A DNA stretch of 37,598 nt, taken from JBMTVT01 sp049451635. Lineage in GTDB: Bacteria; Bacteroidota; Bacteroidia; Flavobacteriales; Flavobacteriaceae. The stretch spans positions 1 through 37,598 of the forward strand of contig JBMTVT010000014.1 of the NCBI GenBank assembly GCA_049451635.1, in the 5' to 3' direction. The notes beneath the pieces were generated by a model, which did not search any database, was not told the DNA's origin, and worked only from the letters and a program-made list of their open reading frames with translations. Made by a program: the position numbers and the translations under genes. Of the stretch, positions 8,501-16,891 are shown piece by piece; the first letter of the stretch is position 1, and each line of letters opens with the position of its first letter.

Positions 8501-9939
8501 TTAAAAATCAAAGTTTCATTTTTAACAATGTCAATTTAACTGATACGAAGTACAACTCAAAAGGACAGTTAAATGGCTCATTAAGTCATGTTAATTTCTC
8601 AAATTGGAATTTGGGTTTAAATATAACTACCCCAAGACTATTGATTCTAGATACCAAAGAAACCGAAGAGTCATTGTATTATGGTACGGGTTTTATTGGA
8701 GGTCAAGCTACTTTAACTGGTCCAACAGACCAATTGGTAATAAATGTTATTGGTGAAACTAAGCGAGGAACGGTATTTAAAATTCCTTTAAGTGATGCTG
8801 AATCTTTTGGCGACAACTCCTATATACATTTTATAACCAAAGAAGAAAAAGAAGCTAGGAAAGAAGGTAAAGACATTGTTTTTGATGAGATAAAAGGTTT
8901 AGAATTAGATTTTGATCTCGATGTTACCGAAGATGCAGAAGTAGAAATAATAATCGATAAAAGCACAGGACACTCTCTTAAAGGAAGAGGTATAGGAGGT
9001 TTGCTGGTTGAAATCAATACCAATGGGAAGTTTGATATGTGGGGTGATTTCGCGGTATTTGAAGGGGTTTATAACTTTGCGTATGGCGGCATTATTCAAA
9101 AAGAGTTTATTGTACAACCTGGTGGTACTATTGCATGGGAAGGTGATCCATTAGATGCAGAAATTGATATGTTGGCTATTTATAAAACCCAGGCAAACCC
9201 ATCTCCACTTCTCGATAATCCAATAAACAGAAGCATCCCTGTAGAACTTAATATTTCTATAACGGGCAATTTAGAGCAACCAGATCCTGAGTTTAGTTTC
9301 GACTTTCCAAATGTAAGCTCTACAGTAAAATCTGAACTTCAGTATCGATTAGAATCCGAAGAAGATAGACAAAATCAAGCTTTATACTTAATTTCTACTG
9401 GTTCTTTTTCAAGAGGTTTAAACGAATTAAATTTTTCAGGAACCATTGCTGAAAGACTTAATGGTATTATAAATGGAATTTTCACTAGTGGGGATAGTAA
9501 ACTTAATATTGGTTTAAATTATCAAGCTGGTCAAAATAGGCCAGATTATCAAACCGATGATCGGGTAGGTGTAACGCTTCAAACTCAAATTAGTGACCGT
9601 GTATTAATTAATGGTAAAGTAGGTGTGCCAGTTGGAGGCGCCACAGAAACAGTTATTGCTGGTGATGTTGAAATAAGTTTCCTCTTAAATGAAGAAGGTA
9701 CTTTAACTGCCAATGTGTTCAATAGGGAAAATAGCATTCAGAATTTTGGTGATCGAATTGGTTATACCCAAGGGTTGGGGCTTTCATATAATGTAGATTT
9801 TGATACTTTTAAAGAATTACTTCAGAAACTATTTAAAAAGGCTAAAGAGGAAAAAGAAATCACAGAAGAAAAGCAAGAAGAAACTCCAACAGGAGCTTTA
9901 CCAGAATACGTCACAATTAAGTCATCTTCAAATAAATAA
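5536..9939 (+). CDS. tamB: TamB-like translocation/assembly module protein (AsmA/DUF490 family)
   Basis: A very large (1467-residue) envelope protein with one N-terminal hydrophobic anchor (about residues 2-20, ending SIPFVQTGIGNYV) followed by a long beta-rich body. The C-terminal region holds the TamB domain, with the stretch FDMWGDFAVFEGVYNFAYGG near 1160-1180 and a C-terminal barrel-like segment ending in a charged Glu/Lys tail. Family role: spans the periplasm, and works with TamA/BamA-type partners in outer-membrane protein insertion or in lipid transport. The start used is GTG at 5536, leaving almost no cytoplasmic residues before the membrane helix. The same frame is open back to 5470 and encodes a Lys-rich stretch (KIIKKFFKILYK) that would make a normal positive-inside tail, but that part has no ATG, GTG or TTG. 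The true start is therefore uncertain. Divergent from tsaD. Confidence 0.9.
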   Translation: MGILLMLFIILVLILSIPFVQTGIGNYVTKQLNEDLKTNININKVSLQFNGDVELKEIFIEDYKKDTLIGIKELNTSIINVRNLINGKLNFGDIDIENLFFNIKTYEGATETNLDVFVNKFEDDNPRKEKSGFLLSSNDVSIYNSVFKLSDENRETTKVLHFENLNINATNFLINGSDVSARINTLAFKDSRGVEVKNLMADFTYTLTDMTFANLQIKTPNSILNGNLKFSYVREDMQYFTDKVLVTANFNDSKVFLNELNTFYNEFGVDQSANLNVDLSGTLNNLQANNLKLTTSTRTKIYGDINFKNLFNKEDNNFYMNGVFRDLTSTYTDLKSLLPNVLGDAIPTSFDRLGKFTIVGNSQITTSTVKADIEINTDLGYVYSNLEISKINDIDNADYKGNVIFEQFDFGTFLNDSKIGIGSLNFNVNGKGFISETLNTQVNGDIFEIEYNNYNYTGTKVAGTIKNKIFDGNLIVNDKNLRLNFNGLVDFSEKVKKYDFEAVVDYANLNTLNFVKKDSISLFSSSVKMNMNSSSFDDAYGKIAFKNTVYKNENDTYYFDSFDISSRFEDDMRYVKFTSPDIIEGEFKGRFFIKDLKKLFENSIGYIYTNYMPHKVEKNQSIDFNFKIYNKIVEVIYPDIELGANTFIRGRVESEEENFKLTFKSPQIKLLDYFANNIELQVDNSNPVFNTYVEIDSLNTKYYNVSKFNLINVTVNDTLFMRSEFNGGENNSDVYNLSFYHTINKENESVIGFKESDITIKNNKWYINEEQDRFHKISFNKKLTKFNIDKFKIYHNNEEIRLSGFIQDSTQKDIKLDFTNVDLAKITPDIDSLKLAGNVNGKLDIVQKNGIYLTNSNIVIDDFKVNDFLLGSFDATITGNETLTNYKVDATIKDDISKSFSAKGDIYVSGKQSTIDVLLDFNDFNLFPLNPLLDGVLSDIRGETTGNVEVVGSLLLPDINGKLTLNNAGLGIPYLNVDYNFNSKASITLKNQSFIFNNVNLTDTKYNSKGQLNGSLSHVNFSNWNLGLNITTPRLLILDTKETEESLYYGTGFIGGQATLTGPTDQLVINVIGETKRGTVFKIPLSDAESFGDNSYIHFITKEEKEARKEGKDIVFDEIKGLELDFDLDVTEDAEVEIIIDKSTGHSLKGRGIGGLLVEINTNGKFDMWGDFAVFEGVYNFAYGGIIQKEFIVQPGGTIAWEGDPLDAEIDMLAIYKTQANPSPLLDNPINRSIPVELNISITGNLEQPDPEFSFDFPNVSSTVKSELQYRLESEEDRQNQALYLISTGSFSRGLNELNFSGTIAERLNGIINGIFTSGDSKLNIGLNYQAGQNRPDYQTDDRVGVTLQTQISDRVLINGKVGVPVGGATETVIAGDVEISFLLNEEGTLTANVFNRENSIQNFGDRIGYTQGLGLSYNVDFDTFKELLQKLFKKAKEEKEITEEKQEETPTGALPEYVTIKSSSNK

Positions 9940-10083
9940 TCTCAATAAAGCATGATTTCTTTATAAATAAGTTTTTTTTATCAACTAAAACGTTATAGTT
10001 TTAAATCTCCTATTAAAAACCTGCAAATGCTATAGATATATGCCATTTGTTTATTAATTTTACCTAATAAACTAATTAACTTA

Positions 10084-11070
10084 ATGCCAAAAACAATAAA
10101 AAAACTTGCTGTTTTAACTTCTGGAGGGGATTCACCAGGAATGAATGCAGCCATTCGTTCTGTTGTCAGAACTTGTGCTTTTCATGGTATTGAATGTATT
10201 GGGGTTTACCGCGGTTACGAAGGGTTAATCGAAGGTGACTTCAAAGAAATGAATGCTAGAAGCGTTAGAGGAATTATAAACAAAGGGGGAACCATACTAA
10301 AATCTGCACGTTCTAAAGAGTTTAGAACTAAAGAAGGTCGTCAAAAAGCTTTTGATAATTTAGTTCAGAAAAATGTTGACGGCTTGGTTGTAATTGGCGG
10401 TGATGGTTCTTTTACTGGTGCTTTAATATTAAATCAAGAGTTTGGTTTTCCAGTAATGGGAATACCTGGTACCATTGATAATGATATAGTTGGAACATCC
10501 CATACCTTAGGTTTTGATACGGCACTTAATACTGTGGTTGATGCCATAGATAAAATTCGTGATACAGCAAGCTCACATAACAGGCTTTTTTTTGTTGAAG
10601 TTATGGGGAGAGATGTAGGTCATATTGCTTTAAATGCGGGTATTGCAGGCGGAGCTGAAGAAATTCTAATTCCTGAAGAAGATTTGGGATTGGACAGATT
10701 AGTTGACTCCTTAAACCGAAGTAAAAAATCTGGTAAAACATCTAGCATTGTAATTGTTGCTGAAGGTGATAAAATAGGTAAAAACATCTTTCAGCTCAAA
10801 GACTATGTTGATGAAAACATGGAAGGATATGATGTTAGAGTCTCTGTGCTAGGGCATATGCAACGTGGGGGTTCACCATCTTGTTTTGATCGTGTTCTGG
10901 CAAGTAGAATGGGTGTTAAAGCCGTAGAGTCTATCTTAGAAGGCCAAACCAATTATATGGTTGGTTTACTCAATGGAAAAATGGAACTTACGCCATTAGA
11001 AAAAGCAATTAAAGGAAAAACTAAAATAAATCTAGAATTATTACGTGTTTCAGATATTATGAGCACTTAA
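10084..11070 (+). CDS. pfkA: ATP-dependent 6-phosphofructokinase PfkA
   Basis: A 328-residue enzyme that phosphorylates fructose 6-phosphate to fructose 1,6-bisphosphate in glycolysis. Seen: the N-terminal nucleotide site LTSGGDSPGMNAAIR at 11-25, GGDGS at 105-109 (Gly and Ser here indicate ATP use, since PPi-dependent enzymes usually carry GGDDT), the catalytic PGTIDND with Asp132, and the substrate motif MGRDVGHIAL further on. Length is that of the bacterial short ATP-PFK. gapA follows after 17 bp, giving a two-gene glycolytic unit ended by the hairpin at 12114-12163. ATG start preceded by a 144-bp AT-rich gap after tamB. Confidence 0.97.
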   Translation: MPKTIKKLAVLTSGGDSPGMNAAIRSVVRTCAFHGIECIGVYRGYEGLIEGDFKEMNARSVRGIINKGGTILKSARSKEFRTKEGRQKAFDNLVQKNVDGLVVIGGDGSFTGALILNQEFGFPVMGIPGTIDNDIVGTSHTLGFDTALNTVVDAIDKIRDTASSHNRLFFVEVMGRDVGHIALNAGIAGGAEEILIPEEDLGLDRLVDSLNRSKKSGKTSSIVIVAEGDKIGKNIFQLKDYVDENMEGYDVRVSVLGHMQRGGSPSCFDRVLASRMGVKAVESILEGQTNYMVGLLNGKMELTPLEKAIKGKTKINLELLRVSDIMST

Positions 11071-11087
11071 CATTAATAAACAAAATT

Positions 11088-12092
11088 ATGTCAAAATTAA
11101 AATTAGGAATTAACGGATTTGGTAGAATAGGTAGAATAGCATTTAGAGTTGCAGCATCTAGACCAGATATAGAAATAGTAGGTATTAATGATTTATTGGA
11201 TGTAGATCACCTAGCATATTTATTAAAATATGATTCAGTACACGGAAGATTTAATGGTACTGTAGAAATTAGTAGTAATGGTAATTTAGTGGTGAATGGT
11301 AATGAAATTCGAATTACTGCTGAACGTAACCCTGAAGATTTAAAATGGGATGCTGTTGGAGCAGAGGTTGTTTTGGACTGTACCGGTATTTTCACAACAT
11401 TAGATAAAGCACAAGCACACATTACTGCAGGTGCTAAAAAAGTAGCTATTTCTGCACCTTCTGCTGATGCACCAATGTTTGTAATGGGTGTAAACCATGA
11501 TAAAATTACAGCTGCAGATACCATTGTATCAAATGCGTCTTGTACTACAAACTGTTTAGCGCCTTTAGCCAAAGTAATTAATGATAATTTTGGAATTGTT
11601 GAAGGATTAATGACAACAGTGCATGCAACAACAGCAACGCAAATGACGGTTGATGGACCTTCACGAAAAGATTGGAGAGGCGGTAGAAGTGCTTTAGCCA
11701 ATATCATTCCTTCTTCTACTGGTGCTGCAAAAGCAGTTGGTAAAGTTATTCCAGAATTAAACGGTAAATTAACAGGCATGGCATTTAGAGTGCCTACTCC
11801 AGATGTTTCTGTTGTAGACTTAACAGTAAGAATCGAAAAACCAGCTTCATGGGATGAGGTAAAAGCTGCATTAAAAGCCGCTTCTGAAGGGCCGTTAAAA
11901 GGTATTTTAGGTTATACAGAAGAAGCTGTAGTATCTCAAGATTTTGTTTCAGAACCAATGACAAGTATCTTTGATGCTGAAGCTAGTATTGCATTAAATG
12001 ATAATTTCCTTAAACTAGTATCTTGGTATGATAATGAATTTGGTTATTCAACTAAATTAATTGACTTAGCTCAACATATTAGTAAGATTTAA
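11088..12092 (+). CDS. gapA: Type I glyceraldehyde-3-phosphate dehydrogenase
   Basis: A 334-residue NAD-dependent enzyme converting glyceraldehyde 3-phosphate, NAD+ and phosphate to 1,3-bisphosphoglycerate. Seen: the Rossmann motif INGFGRIGR at 8-16, Asp35 after Asn34 in the NAD-ribose position, the active-site motif SNASCTTNC with catalytic Cys152, and His179 in TTVHATT. Length and motifs are complete. It lies 17 bp after pfkA in the same orientation, so the two are probably co-transcribed. Codon use looks more even and ORF quality is high, as expected for an abundantly made enzyme. A strong hairpin follows 22 bp after the stop. Confidence 0.98.
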   Translation: MSKLKLGINGFGRIGRIAFRVAASRPDIEIVGINDLLDVDHLAYLLKYDSVHGRFNGTVEISSNGNLVVNGNEIRITAERNPEDLKWDAVGAEVVLDCTGIFTTLDKAQAHITAGAKKVAISAPSADAPMFVMGVNHDKITAADTIVSNASCTTNCLAPLAKVINDNFGIVEGLMTTVHATTATQMTVDGPSRKDWRGGRSALANIIPSSTGAAKAVGKVIPELNGKLTGMAFRVPTPDVSVVDLTVRIEKPASWDEVKAALKAASEGPLKGILGYTEEAVVSQDFVSEPMTSIFDAEASIALNDNFLKLVSWYDNEFGYSTKLIDLAQHISKI

Positions 12093-12113
12093 TTTAAATA
12101 CATATAAATAAAT

Positions 12114-12163
12114 AGCTCCACAGAAATATTGTAAAATAAATACAAAGTCTGTGGAGTTTTTTT
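12114..12163 (+). terminator. Rho-independent terminator after gapA
   Basis: A perfect 9-bp stem CTCCACAGA (12116-12124) pairs with TCTGTGGAG (12148-12156), followed by a run of seven T (12157-12163). The loop contains a second small stem, TTGTA (12129-12133) with TACAA (12141-12145). This is a strong intrinsic terminator shape. It ends only 16 bp before the start codon of the next gene, so there is almost no room for a separate promoter between them. Confidence 0.88.
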
Positions 12164-12179
12164 GATAAATAAATAACTC

Positions 12180-13040
12180 ATGATTTTAATTGTTGATAGC
12201 GGTTCTACAAAATCTGATTGGATAGCATTAGATAATAACGGTAAACAAATCTTTGAAAAACAAAGAACAAAAGGTCTTAATCCTGAAATATTAACTGAAA
12301 AAAAGCTTAAAAAAACAATTTTAAAGAATGAGGTTTTAAGAACCAATAATAAATCTGTAACCCATGTTTTCTTTTATGGAGCTGGTTGTGGAACTGATAA
12401 TGGAAAGGAAATTGTATTTAATGCATTAACTGAAGTGTTTCCAAAAGCGTTAATAAAAGTTGATGAAGATACTATGGCTGCAGTTTATGGAACTATTAGT
12501 AAAATTGACGAAGCTGCTGTTGTTTGTATTTTAGGTACGGGGTCAAATTGTAGTTACTATGACGGTTCAAAATTACATCAACGGGTTCAGTCTTTAGGAT
12601 ATATATTGATGGATGACGCATCTGGTAACTATTATGGAAAACAGTTAATTAGAGATTATTATTTTAATTTAATGCCTGAAGATATAAAAGTGGCTTTTGG
12701 TAGTAAATATAATCTTGATGCAGATTTTATAAAATATAACGTTTACAAAGAGCCAAACCCAAATGCATATTTAGCAAATTTTGCTGAATTCATGTTTTTA
12801 AACAAAGACTCCGATTATATTTTAGATCTTATCAAAAAAGGGATTAGAATATTCGTAGAAAAATACATTATGCAGTATAAAGAAGAGCTTAAAACGGTTC
12901 CTGTCCATTTTGCTGGTTCGATAGCATTCTTCTCTCAAGATCAAATTAAGGAAGTTGCCAATGAAATGGGCTTTGTTGTTGGTAATATAGAACGCAGACC
13001 CATAGATGGTTTAGTGGCGTTTCATACCAAAGGCTTATAG
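12180..13040 (+). CDS. BadF/BcrA-type N-acetylglucosamine kinase
   Basis: A 286-residue ASKHA-fold sugar kinase. Seen: phosphate-1 motif LIVDSGSTKSDW at 3-14, phosphate-2 motif LGTGSNCSYYDG near 117-128, and a connecting motif LMDDASGNYYGK near 141-152 where many relatives have GDEGSG. By family knowledge the likely reaction is ATP-dependent phosphorylation of GlcNAc (or a muropeptide-derived amino sugar) to the 6-phosphate, feeding amino-sugar recycling. The DDASG variant is shared by a Bacteroidota subgroup as far as I recall, so activity is inferred. It sits just after the gapA terminator and 18 bp before the ABC ATPase gene. The substrate is not proven by sequence alone. Confidence 0.82.
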   Translation: MILIVDSGSTKSDWIALDNNGKQIFEKQRTKGLNPEILTEKKLKKTILKNEVLRTNNKSVTHVFFYGAGCGTDNGKEIVFNALTEVFPKALIKVDEDTMAAVYGTISKIDEAAVVCILGTGSNCSYYDGSKLHQRVQSLGYILMDDASGNYYGKQLIRDYYFNLMPEDIKVAFGSKYNLDADFIKYNVYKEPNPNAYLANFAEFMFLNKDSDYILDLIKKGIRIFVEKYIMQYKEELKTVPVHFAGSIAFFSQDQIKEVANEMGFVVGNIERRPIDGLVAFHTKGL

Positions 13041-13058
13041 GTTTATAAAAAAATATAA

Positions 13059-14279
13059 TTGCAGAAGCATTTAGCGGTTTACATTTCTAACAGAGACAAT
13101 AAGGAAGCACTTATTGAAGGCTTAATATCTGGCCAACTTTTTAATGCTATTAGTAATTTAAAAGGCGCCATTTTTTCTGAAATTATTTTGAATAATTTTA
13201 TTAATGAAGAAATTCGTCACGGTAATTTTGATATCGCTACCGAGACGAATAACAGTTTGCAGCATTCTTCTGAAGGTGAACGAAAAAAAGCCTTGTTGCA
13301 ATATATAATATCACAACAACCTGATTATCTTATAGTTGATAATATTTTTGGAAATTTAGATTTGCAATCGCAACTAGAAATTGAAAAAATACTATCGCAT
13401 TTAAGTACTAAAATGCCAATTATTCAAATTTCAAATAGAAAAAGAGATATCCTTCCTTTTATAAAGAATGTCTATAAATTTGATGGTGCAAAACTTATTG
13501 AAATAAAGGATGAAGACTTCTCTAATAAAAATCATTATTTTATTGAAACATTACCTTTACAAGAAAAACAGCTTCGTAACACTTTAGAATCTTTGGTGAA
13601 GTTTAATAATGTAACCATATCTTATAGAGATAGAACTATTGTAAACAATATTTGCTGGGAAATTAAACCGGGAGAATTTTGGCAATTAGTTGGACCTAAC
13701 GGATCTGGTAAAAGTACCTTATTAACATTAATTTCTGGCGATAACCCAAAGGCTTACGGGCAAGATATTACTTTGTTCGGCGTAAAAAAGGGTAGTGGTG
13801 AAAGTGTTTGGGACATTAAAAAGCATATAGGCTTTTTCTCATCAGATATGGTTCGTGGGTTTGCACGTTTGGATGCTATTGGTAATATGATAGTTTCTGG
13901 TTTTTTTGATTCGATAGGTTTGTATCAAACACCTACCCACGAACAAATAAACTTAGCACATCAATGGTTGCGGGTTTTAAATATGTTCGATATTAGAAAG
14001 CAACCTTTTTCTTCATTGTCAATAGGCCGTCAACGATTGGTTTTAATAGCTAGGGCCATGGTTAAAAATCCGCCTTTGTTAATTTTAGACGAACCTACCA
14101 ATGCGCTCGATGATATAGACGCAGCGTTGTTTTGCAATCTCATTAATAAAATAGCCACAGAAACCAATACCGCTATTATTTTTGTATCGCACAGAAAAGA
14201 AACTCACTTAAATCCTGATTTTGTTTATGAGTTGAGACCTACCAAAGCAGGTTCATTTGGTAAGCAAATTAATTATTAA
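13059..14279 (+). CDS. ModF-like double-cassette ABC ATPase with degenerate first cassette
   Basis: A 406-residue soluble ATPase. The second cassette is complete: Walker A GPNGSGKST at 212-220, signature SLSIGRQR near 319-326, Walker B with LLILDEPTNALDD near 342-353, and a switch His in VSHR. The first cassette (about 1-180) lacks any Walker A loop; only a signature-like SSEGERKK (70-77) and a Walker B relic with Asp94-Asn95 remain. This layout resembles ModF/PhrA-type proteins, which have no membrane domain of their own and unclear roles. No permease gene is nearby. The start is TTG at 13059; the codon just before it is an in-frame stop, and no ATG occurs before the first-cassette signature, so TTG is well supported. 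Converges on guaC with a 6-bp gap. Confidence 0.85.
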   Translation: MQKHLAVYISNRDNKEALIEGLISGQLFNAISNLKGAIFSEIILNNFINEEIRHGNFDIATETNNSLQHSSEGERKKALLQYIISQQPDYLIVDNIFGNLDLQSQLEIEKILSHLSTKMPIIQISNRKRDILPFIKNVYKFDGAKLIEIKDEDFSNKNHYFIETLPLQEKQLRNTLESLVKFNNVTISYRDRTIVNNICWEIKPGEFWQLVGPNGSGKSTLLTLISGDNPKAYGQDITLFGVKKGSGESVWDIKKHIGFFSSDMVRGFARLDAIGNMIVSGFFDSIGLYQTPTHEQINLAHQWLRVLNMFDIRKQPFSSLSIGRQRLVLIARAMVKNPPLLILDEPTNALDDIDAALFCNLINKIATETNTAIIFVSHRKETHLNPDFVYELRPTKAGSFGKQINY

Positions 14280-14285
14280 ATATAT

Positions 14286-15326
14286 TCACAAATTATATAC
14301 CCTATTTTCTTGCTCATTTACTCTAATAAACGTTGTACGTTTTGTGAGTTCTTTTAATCGAGAAGCTCCCACATACGTGCAGGTACTTCGTAGTCCGCCT
14401 AAAATATCTTGAAGCGTATTTTCAACATCCCCTCTGTAGGGTACTTCAACTGTTTTACCTTCACTAGCTCTATAATCAGCAACACCGCCAACATGTTTTT
14501 CCATGGCTGTAGATGAGCTCATCCCATAAAATCGTCTGAAAGATTCCCCGTTTTTTTCAATAATCTCGCCACCGCTCTCGGTATGTCCGGCTAGCATACC
14601 TCCAAGCATAACAAAATCGGCTCCAGCACCAAAAGCTTTTGCTATATCTCCGGGTGTAACACAGCCACCATCGCTAATTATTTGTCCACCCAAACCATGA
14701 GCAGCATCAGCACATTCTATAATGGCCGATAATTGTGGGTAGCCAACACCAGTTTTTACTCTTGTTGTACAAACAGAACCTGGACCAATACCAACTTTAA
14801 CAATATCAGCGCCAGAAAGCAAGAGTTCTTCTACCATTTCACCCGTTACAACATTGCCTGCAATTATAACTTTATCAGGATATAAGCCTCGAGTGCGTTT
14901 AACAAAATCTGCGAAATATTCTGAGTAGCCGTTGGCAACATCAATACAGATAAATTTTATGTAGGGATTGAACTTAAAAATATTAGCAAGTTTTTCATAA
15001 TCTTTTTTACCAATACCTGTACTCACAGCTATATTAGATTCGGTTTCTTTATTTATTGTAGCTGAAAATATATTCCATTCGTTTATTGAATAATGTTTAT
15101 GTATTGCTGTAAACAATTTTTTTTCCGATAGTGCTTTGGCCATCTCAAAAGTACCTACAGTGTCCATATTGGCAGCTATAATGGGTATTCCAGACCAAGT
15201 GAACGGACTGTGTAAAAACTTAAAATCGCGCTCTAAATTTACTTCAGATCTACTTTTTAAAGTAGAGCGTTTTGGTCGAATCATCACATCTTTAAAACCC
15301 AATTTTATATCGTATTCTATTCGCAT
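14286..15326 (-). CDS. guaC: GMP reductase GuaC
   Basis: A 346-residue NADPH-dependent enzyme of the IMPDH/GMPR family that reductively deaminates GMP to IMP in purine salvage. Seen: N-terminus LGFKDVMIRPKRSTLKSRSE near 9-28, the catalytic loop GIGPGSVCTTR with Cys186, the phosphate-binding SDGGC and LGGMLAGHTESGG segments, and the C-terminal LKELTKRTTFIRV. There is no CBS-domain insertion, which separates it from IMP dehydrogenase. It looks very close to the proteobacterial GuaC. It is a single-gene unit, convergent with the ABC gene and divergent from the hybrid kinase. Confidence 0.96.
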   Translation of the reverse strand: MRIEYDIKLGFKDVMIRPKRSTLKSRSEVNLERDFKFLHSPFTWSGIPIIAANMDTVGTFEMAKALSEKKLFTAIHKHYSINEWNIFSATINKETESNIAVSTGIGKKDYEKLANIFKFNPYIKFICIDVANGYSEYFADFVKRTRGLYPDKVIIAGNVVTGEMVEELLLSGADIVKVGIGPGSVCTTRVKTGVGYPQLSAIIECADAAHGLGGQIISDGGCVTPGDIAKAFGAGADFVMLGGMLAGHTESGGEIIEKNGESFRRFYGMSSSTAMEKHVGGVADYRASEGKTVEVPYRGDVENTLQDILGGLRSTCTYVGASRLKELTKRTTFIRVNEQENRVYNL

Positions 15327-15471
15327 GAATTGTTGTTGATTATGTTTTTAAGCATGAATTTATAGAACTTTAAAATTAGAAAAAAACAATCAAATTATAA
15401 AGCTTAAAAACTGTTATTACTTGCGTTAATTACTATATTTACAGATAAGTCTGTTAAAACGTATCATATCA

Positions 15472-16887
15472 ATGGGTTTTTTGCAAAAAGCTTTCAAATC
15501 TATCACTACTAAAAGAAAATTATCTTTTTTCATATTAATTTCAATAACTGCTATATTACTTATAGGTTACAGTTTTATTGAAAAGCATATATACTTAAAA
15601 AGTGCAGCAATTTTTCTATTTATTCTGGCTGTTGTACAAGTTTTTGTATTACAATTTTTTTTAAAGAATCAGTTAAAGAATGATGTTATAAAGCATAACC
15701 TGAAACTTAGAATAGACGAGCTGAAAGAAAATTTAGAAATTTCAGATGAAATAGCAGAGCACAAATCAATATATCTAGCAAATATGAGTTATGAGGTAAG
15801 AACACCTTTAAACACTGTTATGGGCATGCTGAACATGTTGAAACAAAGCAATTTGAATGACGATCAAAGAGCACAAGTTGAGATAGCCGAATATTCATCT
15901 AATCATCTTTTACAACTTGTTAATATGGTTACGGATAATGCTGAGGTAAATTCGGAAGATTTTAACCTTAACCTTTTGGCTATGGATTTAAAACCAGAAT
16001 TAACGAGACTCTTTAAGATTTTTGAATACCAAGCGTGGGAAAAAGGATTGGAATTTGAATACAAGTTTTTGCATGAACAAAAGGATAAGTTTTTAGTATT
16101 GGCAGATTTTGCTAGAATACAACAGGTATTGATTAACCTAATTAACAATGCTATTAAGTTCACCAACTCGGGAAAAATATCAATTATTGTTGACCAAACC
16201 ATAGGAATTGATGACGATCAAATTGTTACATTTTATATCAAAGATACCGGTATTGGAATGCGACAACATGAAGTGAAAAATATTTTAAGGAGTACAGAAA
16301 AATTGCCGTTTAAAAGTTCGATGATGAAGGACCATAGAGGCGGAGGTATTGGTTTATCAATCTCTAACCAATTGGTTAAGCATATGGGTGGAGAACTTAA
16401 ATTGGAAAGTAAGGAAAATGAAGGCACAACTTTTTATTTTAGTTTACAATTAAAGAAAACACTAAATGTTAAAGCCCCTGAAGAATCATTCAACCCTATT
16501 TTATTGGATAAGTTCAATGTTTTGGTGGCAGAAGATAACAGAACTAATCAAAAAGTAATTAAGTTTTTATTGGAACGCCAAGGGGCACAATGTACCTTTG
16601 CCAAAAACGGACTGGAGGCTGTAGAACTCTATAAAATATTGGATTTTGACATGATTTTTATGGATATTTACATGCCAGATATGGATGGCTACCAAGCAAC
16701 CAAGTTTATTAAAGAAACCGAGAAATACTCAGTTAAAAACACGCCTATAATTGCAGTATCTGCAAGTGCCTTTGATGAAGATATAAAAAATGCAAAATTG
16801 GCGGGAATTGATGATTTTTTGGCTAAACCAATTGAGGTTGAAAAACTTAAGGAATTATTGATTAAGCATTCAAAGACAAGTACTTAA
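15472..16887 (+). CDS. Hybrid histidine kinase-like protein with Tyr in place of the H-box His
   Basis: A 471-residue membrane protein. Seen in order: two transmembrane helices (about 19-35 and 42-66), a coiled HisKA segment, an HATPase_c domain with N-box INLINNAIKFTNSGK near 220-235, G1 DTGIGM and G2 GGGIGLSISNQL, and a C-terminal receiver domain with acidic pair VAEDN, phosphoacceptor Asp398 in FMDIYMPDMDG and Lys in LAKPIE. The H-box reads NMSYEVRTPLN instead of NMSHE-RTPLN, so the usual phosphorylated His is Tyr107 (TAT at 15790-15792). The ATP site and receiver look intact. It may act as a phosphatase, an allosteric partner, or signal through another kinase. There is no extracytoplasmic sensor domain. 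No partner regulator gene is adjacent. Confidence 0.9.
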   Translation: MGFLQKAFKSITTKRKLSFFILISITAILLIGYSFIEKHIYLKSAAIFLFILAVVQVFVLQFFLKNQLKNDVIKHNLKLRIDELKENLEISDEIAEHKSIYLANMSYEVRTPLNTVMGMLNMLKQSNLNDDQRAQVEIAEYSSNHLLQLVNMVTDNAEVNSEDFNLNLLAMDLKPELTRLFKIFEYQAWEKGLEFEYKFLHEQKDKFLVLADFARIQQVLINLINNAIKFTNSGKISIIVDQTIGIDDDQIVTFYIKDTGIGMRQHEVKNILRSTEKLPFKSSMMKDHRGGGIGLSISNQLVKHMGGELKLESKENEGTTFYFSLQLKKTLNVKAPEESFNPILLDKFNVLVAEDNRTNQKVIKFLLERQGAQCTFAKNGLEAVELYKILDFDMIFMDIYMPDMDGYQATKFIKETEKYSVKNTPIIAVSASAFDEDIKNAKLAGIDDFLAKPIEVEKLKELLIKHSKTST

Positions 16888-16891
16888 TAAA

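Noticed and set aside
9940..10083. Promoter for pfkA
   Set aside because: The region is AT-rich and a promoter is expected, but no TAnnTTTG box with acceptable spacing could be found.
11207..11779. Minus-strand frame of 190 codons inside gapA
   Set aside because: It lies wholly inside the strongly supported gapA frame and is the shadow of its even codon use; no motif is present.
12089..12346. Minus-strand 85-codon frame across the gapA terminator and the kinase start
   Set aside because: Antisense to real genes and the terminator, Phe/Leu/Ser-rich shadow sequence, no homology recognised.
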